Below are positions 1 through 9,090 of a stretch of DNA of 11,763 bases, piece by piece. Each line of letters starts with the position of its first letter. Position 1 is the first letter of the stretch. The notes under the pieces are model-generated. The model worked only from the letters and a program-made list of their open reading frames with translations, had not been told where the DNA came from and made no database searches. The position numbers and the translations under genes were made by a program. Source of the stretch: Mycoplasma sp. UBA710 (GTDB lineage Bacteria; Bacillota_I; Bacilli_A; Mycoplasmatales; Metamycoplasmataceae); the NCBI GenBank assembly GCA_002298905.1, contig DBMA01000028.1, positions 1 through 11,763 on the forward strand, given 5' to 3'.

Positions 1-331
1 AATCAAAAGGTCTTAATTTACTGATATCAACTTTTTTAGTAGTTTGATCGAAAATAGCATTATTAATATCACCATAATATTGTTGTAATCCAATCACTAC
101 ATCAGTAGAAGTATTTAGAATGTGATTTACAATATCTTGATAAGAATTTCAATATTTACCTTGTCATAAATATTTAAAACTTTCTCTTGCCTCTTGGTCT
201 CTTGCTATAATATCTTTATCATTTAAATGGTTAGTAATTGTTGTAGTTAAAGTAGCAACATTTGATCCAATTAAAGGAACTGCTAAAATAGAAGCAGTTA
301 ATATTGAAATTATTTTATTTTTTTTATTCAT
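1..331 (-). CDS. Partial exported protein of unknown family, 5' end only
   Basis: The first 110 residues of a protein whose remainder lies beyond the left edge. The ATG at 331-329 is chosen because AAGGTG sits 6 nt upstream (minus strand of 338-343) and the hydrophobic segment then begins at residue 7. An in-frame TTG at 364 is possible but would put extra residues before the signal. Residues 1-6 are basic (MNKKNK) and residues 7-30 are a signal peptide or membrane anchor without a lipobox cysteine, so the mature part should face outward. Residues 58-73 (GKYWNSYQDIVNHILN) match a short aromatic motif repeated in the upstream 1224-residue protein. The start overlaps that gene's stop by 8 nt (ATGAATAA), implying translational coupling. 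Two Trp are encoded by TGA. I do not recognise the family; the export prediction is inference from the N-terminus. Confidence 0.85.
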
Positions 332-3300
332 AGCTTTCACCTTTAACAATTTTATTATTTTCAATTGCTCAATTAATTAGTTCAGATTTTGAATAGAAAA
401 TTTGATCATATCCTGGTAATTGATATTGATTAATAGTTGAAACAGTTGAATAAACTGCAAAGTCATATTTAGTTAATAAATAGTTAAGAGCTTGATTATA
501 ACTATCAAATACTTTATATGATCCTGGCTGGTTTGAATCGCCTACTAAGTACAATTCAACTTCTCTAACATCTTTTAAATCTTCATAGTATCTAGCAAAG
601 TTTAAATCTTTAGTTAAAACTTCTTTCGATTCCACTTGAAACATTGATGAAAATTGGAAGAATAAATTATTGACAATTTCATCATTGGTTGGTTTAGTTG
701 TAGAAGTTAATGATGCAATATTTGGATCATAAATAATGTATTTATTATCTGTATTATTATATTCAACATTTTTTGCTTGAGATCATGAATTGAAAGGAAT
801 GATATATTCATTTTCTTCTACATTTTTATAATCAGGTTTACCATCAACAATGTTTGGTAATTGAACTATTTTAACTGCTTTAATATCATTAATAACTGTT
901 TCTATTGCTTTTTGAATTGAATAATTATCATTACTACTAATTACATTACCATTAGCAAATGTTAAGTTATTAATAAAATATTTTGATTGAGTAGCATTAT
1001 TTAAAATATCATTTTTAATTTTTTTATGAACAGAATTAATTAATGTTTCTTTTGTTGGATTATTAATATCATGATAATTACCTAATGTTTCAAAAACATC
1101 ATTAGGTCTTGATAATAAAGGAGTATTAGTTGCAATAGTTTCATATGAAAATACTTTTTTAATATTATTAGAGATAGGCACATATAAATCATTAATAATA
1201 TCTTTTGCTTGAACATATTTTAATGTGTCTAAACTTTCATAAAGTTTACCATCATAATAGTATTGGTCTTTAACATAAGCTGAAGTAATTTTTTGAGGTT
1301 GAATTAATTTCATATTGTCAATATTATTTTCATTTAATGTTAATAAACCTCAAAACATAGTTGTTTTTTGCCCACCATTTCAAATGTAGTTAACTGAAGA
1401 ATCATTACTTGTATAAATATATGAATAATAATTTGTTTTAGGAATAAATGCACCTTGCACAAGATCTAAAACAACAAAAGCTACATCTAGATAAGGTATA
1501 AATTTGGCAATAGATTTTGATAATGAACTAAATTTACTAATTAAATTAGTTAAAGTACTATTTTGTAAATTACTAAAAATATTGCTATTTGATAAAATAG
1601 TATTTAAATTAGTAAATAATTTTCTCATATTACTATAAATATCTGCAATATTTGATTTATTTATAAATGAATTTTCATAATTATTAATTCCACTTTTAAT
1701 TTCATTAATTAATTGATTAATTCTTTCTTGATCTTGATTAATTGAGGCAAAATATTCATTTAATCAATTAATAGGTTTTAAATTTGAAAAAGTTTGACAA
1801 ACTATTTTTAATGAATTAATTTCATTATCCCTATTTTCAAAAATAATTCGATTTAATAATTGACTTAAAACATTATGTAAATTATCATCTTTAAAATTAA
1901 TTTTAGTTAATTCATATTTATAGTTTGTTAATTCTGATGAAATGTTGTAAATTAAATTAAACAACATAAAATCTTCAAATGATACATAACCAATGTTATT
2001 GATAAGGTTTTTAAACATAATACCATATGAATTATTTTTATTAATTATGCTTTTGAAGTTTTCAAAAATAGAATTATTATATCTAGTTGAATTAGGATTA
2101 TTTTGTAATTCTAATCTTGCTTGTTCAAATAATAATTTATAAGCTGAATTAAAGAATAATGTATTAGTTGTTAAATCAGCTGCTAAACTTAAATCTTCAG
2201 CATTTGCTACAGTGGTTGATTCAATATTATGATTATTTCATTGATAATAAAAACTATTAGTTGTTGTTGAAGAAAACATTAATCATAATTTTTCATATTG
2301 TTTATCATATTGAGCATCTAAAGAATAGTTACCATTAATTGTTGTTCTTTGGTTTTTAATAAAGTTATTTAAAATAGTAAAATCATATGGTAAAAGACCA
2401 TGAGCTATTGTTGCATTTGTATTTGCTAAATTAATAATATTAATAGCATTAATAAATTCTGAAAAGTATCTAATTTGATCTGTATAGTATTTAATATCTG
2501 CATTGAAATCTTTTGTATTTGATTTAAAATCTAAAATTTTTTCAAATGATAATTTTTCTTTTTCATGTCCATTTTGAGAAGAATATAAAAGTTCTGTAGG
2601 GATTAATTTAGCAACATTTTTATCAATTTCTTGAGCTATTTTATTAAATATTACTCTAGTTGCTTCAATTAAATCATTTTTAGCTCCATGATTGATTAAA
2701 CTATCAATAATTCATGAATAAGAAAGAATAATAGCATAAAAAGTATTATAACTTTTTCCTTGTTGAATATTATTCATAAAGTTTATATAATCTTGATATA
2801 GATTTAAGTTGAATTCTTTTAAACTATTAAAGTATTGTTTTAAATCTTGATTGATATTTTTAATATTGATTATTGGTAAAGAATTTTCTTCACTTTCGCT
2901 AGTAGCATCTTCTTCAACTAAAATGATTCCTAAAAAATTAGCAATTTGTTGAGCATCTTTTTCTTGTGCTACTAATCATTCATTATCATTTACTTTTCTT
3001 CAATTTTTAGTATTGGAAATACTTTGAATATCATCAGTAGATAAAGCAAAATAAGGACCAAATAAAGTATTTTCATCATCTTTTGAAAGATCGATAACAT
3101 ATGATGATTTACCACTTGTATTTGATACTTTTGTATAATCAACATCTGTCATTAAATCTTTAATCTTAAGCGGATTAATATCAGAAGCAGATAAATAATA
3201 TTTAGTATTATCTATTGGCATAGTAATTTCTAAATATTGATTACTATTTGTTTTAATAAAATTAGCAAATTCAATTTTGGCATTTATTGATTCATTTGAA

Positions 3301-3998
3301 GTTCCTTGATCAATTAAATAATTTTTATTAATAGAACTAGAATGATTATTATTTGAACTTAAAATAGAAATTTCATTATTACTTTTAGATGAAAACCCTT
3401 CACCATTTTGACTATAATATTCAGAAGATAAATATAATTGTAATTCTTCTTTATTTTTGAAGTACATTCCATTGAAATAGTAAGCATCATGAATTGTAAA
3501 ATATGATTTTTTAGCTAAATCTTCTGATTCATATAAAGAATTATTCAAACCACGATAAATTGTTGTTGTATTGATGTTATTGTTATTAAATTGAATTCTT
3601 GATAAATCATTATAACTAATTCCATTAACATCATCAGATACAATATTTTGTAATGATGTAGTACCTGAAATTTTCTGAATTTGATTACCAACAGCTTCTC
3701 TTAATAATGCAGGATCTGTGTAGTAAATCATTTGTCCATTTTTAGTAATAGATCATTTATTTCTAGATTCTATATTAGCAGTACCTACAAGACAATTTTG
3801 TTGAATATAATTTTCAAGATCTGAATAACTATTAAAAACATAATTACCCATTGAATATTTAGTAGTTAAAATATTTCGATTATTATTTAGCACAGAAGAT
3901 AAAGAAACACTTGTAACACAGATTGCAGAAACAGCTAAAAATCCACTAACTCCAATAATGCTTTTTGCTTTTTTACTTTTTAAATTTATTTTAGACAT
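324..3998 (-). CDS. Large exported protein (1224 aa), unknown family
   Basis: One open frame of 1224 residues once TGA is read as Trp. The start ATG at 3998 has AAGAGG five bases upstream. Residues 1-12 are basic and 14-37 hydrophobic, which fits a signal anchor or signal peptide. Cys27 lies inside the hydrophobic stretch (SAIC) and is a poor lipobox, so I do not call a lipoprotein. The rest looks extracellular: rich in Asn, Ser and Tyr, mostly helical in the middle (about 310-830). Residues 830-852 form a second hydrophobic stretch (IAKFIPYLDVAFVVLDLVQG and on) with two Asp. A short aromatic motif, roughly [YF]-x-[SN]-x-x-[DE]-L-x-x-[YW]-[IL], recurs near residues 54, 91, 156, 179, 918, 1163 and 1201, clustering at both ends. 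It follows an ABC transporter pair after 99 bp and overlaps the next exported gene by 8 nt. I see no protease or nuclease motif. The function is unknown; a surface role linked to the transporter is inference. Confidence 0.88.
338..343 (-). promoter_or_regulatory. Ribosome binding site for the gene starting at 331
   Basis: The minus strand reads AAGGTG six bases before the ATG at 331. It lies inside the last codons of the preceding gene. It decides the start in favour of 331 over an in-frame TTG at 364. Confidence 0.65.
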
Positions 3999-4003
3999 AT
4001 TTG

Positions 4004-4009
4004 CCTCTT
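4004..4009 (-). promoter_or_regulatory. Ribosome binding site for the 1224-residue protein
   Basis: The minus strand reads AAGAGG, five bases before the ATG at 3998, which supports that start. Confidence 0.7.
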
Positions 4010-4029
4010 TTTTATATTATTTTAGGTTG

Positions 4030-4055
4030 TTATATTATTTAAAATAATAATATAA
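4030..4055. repeat. AT-only inverted repeat in the gap before the 1224-aa gene
   Basis: TTATATTATT (4030-4039) and AATAATATAA (4046-4055) are exact reverse complements around a 6-base loop. On the minus strand no T-run follows, so it does not look like a standard terminator for the permease gene. It overlaps the candidate -10 of the next gene. In DNA this AT-rich, stems made only of A and T arise readily by chance. Confidence 0.45.
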
Positions 4056-4075
4056 TTTTACCATTTTTAATTCAA
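4047..4075 (-). promoter_or_regulatory. Candidate promoter of the large exported protein genes
   Basis: On the minus strand, TTGAAT (4075-4070) is followed after 17 bases by TATTAT (4052-4047), about 50 bases before the ATG at 3998. Spacing fits a vegetative sigma factor. The 99-bp gap is the only sizeable gap between tig and the left edge, so a separate promoter for the two exported proteins is plausible. Such matches are common in AT-rich DNA. Confidence 0.35.
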
Positions 4076-4097
4076 ATAATAGGCAAATTTAATCAAA

Positions 4098-5951
4098 TTA
4101 ATGATTTTCTATATTTTTATAGTTATTATTTTTAAATTTATTCATTGCAATTAGATAAGAACCTATAAAGATAAAAACAAGAGCTGTAATATAAATATCA
4201 CTATGAGATAAATAAGTATTATCTTTAATTGAGAAATAATAAGAATATTGATTTAAGTTAGTATTATTGGGACTAAAAGATATACTAAATAAATTAGGTA
4301 AGCTATTAGATAATTTGTTTAGGAATCTTTTTGCACTGTAAATACTAAAAGTATTTTGATCAACATAAGTATCTCAGGAGGTTTTGTCTATTATTGAAGG
4401 ATCAATATTAGTTAAAGAAGTAACATTTTGATATGTTCCATTAATTGTTAAATATCCTATTGATTGATTTTGAAATCTAATTAAATCATTTTTGATAAAA
4501 TCAAGATCTGAACTAGAAGGAGCTTTGTTTTCATCGATATTTTTTATTGTTGGATAAATATTATTTACATTATCAAAAACAGGAATTGCATTTCCATAGA
4601 TATTATTAATATTATTTTGAGTATTTTCACTAGTTCATAAATATTGCAATAAATTAGCTAAAGATGAATTATATAGAATTTCAATTCTTGTTAATAGATC
4701 TGGTGTTTTCGATGATAATCATGAATAATCTCTTTGATAATAAAATAATTGATTATAAATAGGATTAATACCTAATAGACATTTTAAAGTATTAATTTCT
4801 TTTTTATCTAATTGATTTCAATTCATGCTTGTATTATTTTGTAAGTTATCAAGCAATTGCTGTATTAATAATTGATTATTAATATCAATATAATTACCAT
4901 CGTTTGCTTTGGAAATATTATTAATATTGCTTATTAATAAATTTTCATAATCAACATTATCTAAAAATAAAGGATTAATATCTTCAGGTCTTAATACTAA
5001 AAAATTAGTATATTGATTATTAAAATTTGAAAAATTATAATTTTCATAAAAATTCTTTAACAGAGAATAATTTTTATCTATTTGGTGGTTATTATAATCA
5101 TTAATATCAAAAATATTTTTCATTAATAAAGCATCAAATGAAACAAATATTTCTCCTGGAATAAAATAACTATAAATTGGTGAAGAATTAATAATTTTAA
5201 TTTCATTCTTGTTGTTATTAACATAAATTGGATTTATTTTGTCTACAATATATGTTTCAATAGTATTATTTTTAGCAACAGATAATTGAGCAAAAGAATT
5301 ACTATTTTGTGGATTAAATTCTAATTTATTTTGATTAGCAAATAATGGTCTAGTAAAAATAGGAATCATTCATAAAAATATAATTAATAAGGAAATGATA
5401 GCAAATCCAATTCTTTTAAAAAAGATAGCAATAAAAATAAATAATGAAATATAAAATAAATTAATAAATGGATTAATAAATATGTTTGATACAAAAAAGA
5501 ATAATATTCATTTAATATTAATTTGTGTTGATAAAGTAATAATTAAATTTAAAATAAATTGAGCAAATAATGACAAAAATCCTATTGTAAAAATAACAAT
5601 AAATCGAGCAACAAATATTTTTGTTTTACTAATTGGTAAAGATATTAATGTTCAATCAAGACTATTATATTTACTTTCTGAAAATAAACGATTAATTAAA
5701 ACAATATTTAATAATATTAAAATGATTTGAGGTAATAATGAAATATATAGTGAATTATTAATTAAATTTGTATTAGTTAGGTGTAATGTTAGAACAATTA
5801 ATGATTGAGAAACAATTAATAAACTGACTAATAATCAAATATAAATATTGTTTTTTATTAACTTTCAAGAAAAAATAATAATTTTTATAAATCATTTATT
5901 TTTTAAATTATTATTAATTATATTTTGGCCTTTTGCTAATCAATTATTCAT
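4098..5951 (-). CDS. ABC-2-like transporter permease with large predicted extracytoplasmic domain (617 aa)
   Basis: Predicted membrane subunit of the ABC transporter whose ATPase is just upstream. The ATG at 5951 has GGAG six bases before it and overlaps the ATPase stop by 8 nt. By eye there are five hydrophobic helices near residues 36-56, 68-88, 112-140, 148-175 and 180-203, and a sixth at 586-603 followed by a short basic and Asn-rich tail. The segment around 91-116 (SESKYNSLDWTLISLPISKT, then a basic helix start) resembles the cytoplasmic region between TM2 and TM3 of ABC-2 export permeases. Between TM5 and TM6 lies an insert of about 385 polar, Asn-rich residues, predicted outside; ordinary ABC-2 permeases lack so large a loop there. 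Residues 324-338 (DINPLFLDNVDYENL) resemble a stretch of the next gene's product. Substrate unknown. All Trp codons I checked here are TGA. An export rather than import role is suggested by the absence of a substrate-binding protein gene. Confidence 0.82.
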
Positions 5952-6687
5952 TATTTTCTCCAAGAATTATATTTTTATATTTTTTAATTAAGTCTTTACC
6001 CTCTATTTTTCCACTTCATTTAATTTGTCCTTTTTTGATAAAAGTAACTGAATTAATATAGTTTTTAATTTCGTCCAAAATATGTGAAGAAATAAAAATG
6101 GTTGTATTATTTTCTTTGTTCATTTTTAATAATTCTTTATATAAGCTCATTCTTGTAGAAACATCTAGAAAAACCGTTGGTTCATCTAAAATTAAAAAAT
6201 TTACTTTAGTTAAAATGGCTTGTATCAATAAAATTTTTTTAGCTTGACCGGACGACAGCTTATTAGGATTTTTTTGACTAACTTCTTCTATTTCAAATTT
6301 CTTTAATAATTCTGCAATTTCTATTTTGATTTTTTCATAATCATTTCTTGTTAAAGAAGCTATATTGAATAAATAATCTATAACATTTAAATAAGAAGGA
6401 AAAGAATTTTTATCTGGAATATAAAGAAAACCTATTCTTGCATTAACATTATCTCTTATATTTAATCCATTAATAAAAATATCACCTTGATAATCATTAT
6501 TTAATCCCGAAATAATTTTTATAGTAGTAGATTTACCAGCACCATTTTCACCAATAAAAGCATGAAAATCACCTTTTTCTATTTTGAAGTTAAGATCATT
6601 TAAGGCAAAATGTTTATCTTTTTTGTTATATTTCATATAAACATTTTTTACTTCTAATGTATTGTTTATTTTATCTTTATTATTCAT
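5944..6687 (-). CDS. ABC transporter ATP-binding protein (247 aa)
   Basis: Cytoplasmic ATPase that would power the permease encoded directly downstream. Walker A is GENGAGKST (46-54), the signature is LSSGQ (144-148, one Gly to Ser change from LSGGQ), Walker B is FLILDEPT (164-171), and the H-loop is SSH with His202. The family most resembled is the single-domain ATPases of ABC-2 exporters (CcmA/drug-exporter type), of normal length. Two oddities: the Q-loop region reads GFLYIPDKNSFP (86-97) with no Gln where the family usually has Gln or Glu, and the D-loop reads FLDVST (173-178) rather than the common GLDP. It starts 16 nt after the DegV gene with no clear Shine-Dalgarno sequence, and its stop overlaps the permease start by 8 nt. 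The nucleotide-binding role is sure; the substrate is not. Confidence 0.95.
5958..5961 (-). promoter_or_regulatory. Ribosome binding site of the permease gene
   Basis: The minus strand reads TTGGAGAA, with GGAG six bases before the ATG at 5951, inside the last codons of the ATPase gene. It supports this start and coupled translation of the two subunits. Confidence 0.6.
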
Positions 6688-6703
6688 AATTATTAAACTA
6701 CTA

Positions 6704-7594
6704 TTATTTTTTAATTTTAGGAATTATTTTTAATTTAGGATTAATTCCTAGAAAAGCAGCTCCTCATCCTGTGTGAAACATTGTTGCTAAAGATGCTTCA
6801 TAATTATGATCGACTTTTCTTTTTCAATGTTTTTTAACAGCTTCTTCAAAAATATTAGCAATTAATTGATCATAAGCATAGATAATAGTAATTTCAAAAT
6901 CATTAATATTCATATTCTCTTTTTTAATGAAATTTTCTAATTTACTAATAACTTTTTGAGCACCTAATTTTTTAGAACTAACAATACCTGCTGATGATAA
7001 TTCATAATCAAATTCTACAATAGTAGATAATTTTAGAGAAGTCATAATTGTTTTTTTAATTCCCTTTAATCTTCCTGATTTAATGAATGTTTTTAATTCA
7101 TAAGGAATAATATAACCAATAGATCTTACATCATATCATTTAATAAATTCAATAATTTCATCAATAGTATAATTGTTTTTTTCATAAAGTTTTTTTGCTT
7201 CTATAGCAATATCTAAAAAAGCTTTTCCTACTAATTTATTATTAAGAACTTTTACATTAGAATATTTTTTAGATAAACTTAAAATAGTATTATGAGATGA
7301 AGATAAATATGAATTAATTGGTAAATATAAAACATCTGTATATTTTTGTGATAATTCAATCATTTGTTCTTCTATAGTAACAACTGAAGCAAGAGAAGTT
7401 TTAAAATCATTAGCCTTTTGAAATTTTTTAACTATTTTATATTTTTCATTTTCATTATAAAAACCTTCTAATCATTGTTCTTCTTCGATAAATAATTGGA
7501 GAGGTGTTAAAAAAATATCTGGATATTCTTTTAAATCTTTTTCTAATAAAGAAGAAAATGAAGAAATAACTATAGCAATTTTTCTTTCACTCAT
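6704..7594 (-). CDS. DegV family protein (296 aa)
   Basis: DegV proteins are cytoplasmic fatty-acid-binding proteins (FakB-like) that present a fatty acid to a kinase so that host lipids can be built into phospholipid. Visible family landmarks are the N-terminal strand and Ser-rich loop (IAIVISSFSS, 6-15), TPLQLFIEE (30-38, the usual vPlqi), KTSLAS (65-70, the ligand-binding TS), SYLSSSHNTI (95-104, the place of LSGTYQSA), YIIPYELKTFIKSGRLKGI (161-179, the place of the YLkkGGRI element) and the C-terminal segment with HTGWGAAFLG. Several usual Gly residues are replaced: no DSS triad is seen at the start and SGR stands in for GGR. It is therefore a divergent member, as is common when mycoplasmas carry several paralogues. 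Length is typical. The start is 5 nt after the tig stop, with no Shine-Dalgarno sequence. Family membership is quite sure; the ligand is inferred from the family. Confidence 0.88.
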
Positions 7595-7599
7595 AAAAA

Positions 7600-9009
7600 T
7601 TAATTATTATTTTCTTTCTTGTTTTCTTGTCCTTCTTTGTTTTTTGAAGTTTTATTATTGTCTTCTAATTTAAATGTAATTTTTTCTTTTTCAAATTTTA
7701 TATCAGGATTTAATGTAGTAATAATTTTATCTATTAATAATTCATTAATTAAAGGAGTTTCAATTTGTTCTTTTTTAATCATTTTAGCAGCCATAGCAGG
7801 TTCAATATTATATAATTTACCAATTCTTTGATATTGTCTAGCAAAATCATCATCAGTAGGTTTTATTTTTAATTCTTTTGATAAAGCTGTATAAATAAAT
7901 GATTTTTTAATTGATTTTTCAGCTTCTTGATTAAGTTCTGATTTAACTTTATTATCATTATAACCAGTTACATCGAAATAATCTTTTTTACTAAATCCTT
8001 GATTTTTTAAGTTTTCTTCAAATTTTTTGCTTAATGCTTGTAATTCTTTTAAAACAATAGCTCTTGGTGTTGGAATTGTATTTTCTTTAATAATTTGTTC
8101 AAGAAATTCGTTCATAAATTCTGTTCTTCTTTTCTCAATTATTTCTCTTTTTGATAAATCAGTTAAGTATTTATTTAAATCTTCTTTGTTTTTGACATCT
8201 TTGATATTTAAAGAAACAACAAAATCATCATTCATTTCTTGTTTTTGATGTGATTTAATTTCATGAATTTTAATTTCAAATTTAGCATCTTTGTCTCTAA
8301 ATTCTTCTTTATAATAATCTTTTGGAAATTTAACATTAATTGAACCACTTCAACCTAAATTTTTACCAATTAATTGATCTTCAAATCCGGGTATAAAAGT
8401 ATTTGAACCTATTTTTAATTCATATTTTTTAGCCTCTCCACCTTCAAAAGCTTCACCATCCAAAAATCCCTTAAAATCAAAAATGATTAAGTCTCCTCTT
8501 TCTACTTTATCATCCTTATTTTCTTTGGGTAATAATATTGTTCCTCTTGATAACAAATCATTGATTTGATTATTAACAGATTCTTTTATTTCTTTATCTG
8601 TTGGATTTTTAAATTTAATGTTTAATTTTTCTCAATTTTTAATTTTAATATTAGGATAAATTGGATAGATAAAAATAATTTCTAAATAATCATTAGTAAT
8701 TTTTTCAATGCTATATGTAGGAGAATCTAAAATTATATCTTTTTTTTCATCAATATGTTTTGCAGCATCTTTAACAGCAATGTTTAATATTCTAGAAATT
8801 GCATCTTCTCAAATTTGATTTGGTAAAATCATTTTTTTAGCTATTTCTAGAGGCACTTTTCCTGCACGATATCCCTTTACTTTTAATTTTTTAGAAAGAT
8901 TATTAAATGATTTATTTTGTTCTTCTTTTCAAAGTTTTTTTTCTACAGGTACAATGATTTTTAATTCAGAATTTTTTTCATCATAATTTTTTTCTACTTT
9001 TAATTCCAT
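7600..9009 (-). CDS. tig: Trigger factor, ribosome-associated chaperone (469 aa)
   Basis: Trigger factor binds the ribosome near the exit tunnel and shields nascent chains. Three parts are visible. The N-terminal ribosome-binding domain (1-115) carries the signature KGYRAGKVP (45-53), equivalent to the family's G-F-R-x-G-K-x-P that contacts ribosomal protein L23. An FKBP-type prolyl isomerase domain follows at about 165-250, with GDLIIFDFKGFLDGEAFEGG near 171-190 and FIPGFEDQLIG at 204-214. A helical chaperone domain runs to about 450. The C-terminal tail is low complexity, rich in Asn, Lys and Glu. The ATG at 9009 has AAGGAC five bases upstream. Trp27, Trp67, Trp140 and Trp219 are encoded by TGA. 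It probably heads a transcript that runs into DegV and the ABC genes. The neighbouring DUF3196-like gene matches the MG237-MG238 order of M. genitalium, as I recall it. Confidence 0.97.
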
Positions 9010-9014
9010 TTTTA

Positions 9015-9020
9015 GTCCTT
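9015..9020 (-). promoter_or_regulatory. Ribosome binding site of tig
   Basis: The minus strand reads AAGGAC, five bases before the ATG at 9009. It is one of the better Shine-Dalgarno matches in the window and fixes the tig start. Confidence 0.7.
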
Positions 9021-9041
9021 TATTTTAATAGTTTAAATATT

Positions 9042-9047
9042 ATTATA
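9042..9047 (-). promoter_or_regulatory. Candidate -10 element of the tig promoter
   Basis: A consensus TATAAT on the minus strand, about 33 bases before the tig ATG. The -35 position holds no TTGACA match; mycoplasma promoters often lack one. A 14-bp palindrome lies 10 bases upstream, covering where the -35 would be. Confidence 0.45.
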
Positions 9048-9057
9048 TTTCTTAAAT

Positions 9058-9071
9058 ATGCAACATTGCAT
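9058..9071. promoter_or_regulatory. Perfect 14-bp palindrome upstream of tig, possible operator
   Basis: ATGCAA (9058-9063), two bases, then TTGCAT (9066-9071), an exact inverted repeat. Unlike other inverted repeats here it contains two G:C pairs, and it lies just upstream of a consensus TATAAT, where a regulator could compete with RNA polymerase. It is not the CIRCE element of HrcA, which has the arms TTAGCACTC and GAGTGCTAA. No regulator is known to me for it. Confidence 0.4.
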
Positions 9072-9090
9072 GATAAATATATACTAATGA

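Noticed and set aside
324..3731. Separate small genes at 369-644, 783-1313, 1380-1628, 1764-2018 and 3000-3731
   Set aside because: All are in one frame, separated only by TGA; with code 4 they form one continuous 1224-residue gene.
3900..3998. Lipoprotein status of the 1224-residue protein through Cys27
   Set aside because: The cysteine is in the middle of the hydrophobic segment, preceded by SAI, and no polar region follows at once; a signal anchor fits better.
1..3998. Mycoplasma Ig-binding protein and Ig protease pair (MIB-MIP)
   Set aside because: I see no serine protease signature, and the arrangement after an ABC transporter with repeated aromatic motifs does not match the known pair; however, I could not run a profile search.
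9050..9080. CIRCE/HrcA heat-shock operator upstream of tig
   Set aside because: The palindrome ATGCAA-N2-TTGCAT does not match TTAGCACTC-N9-GAGTGCTAA.
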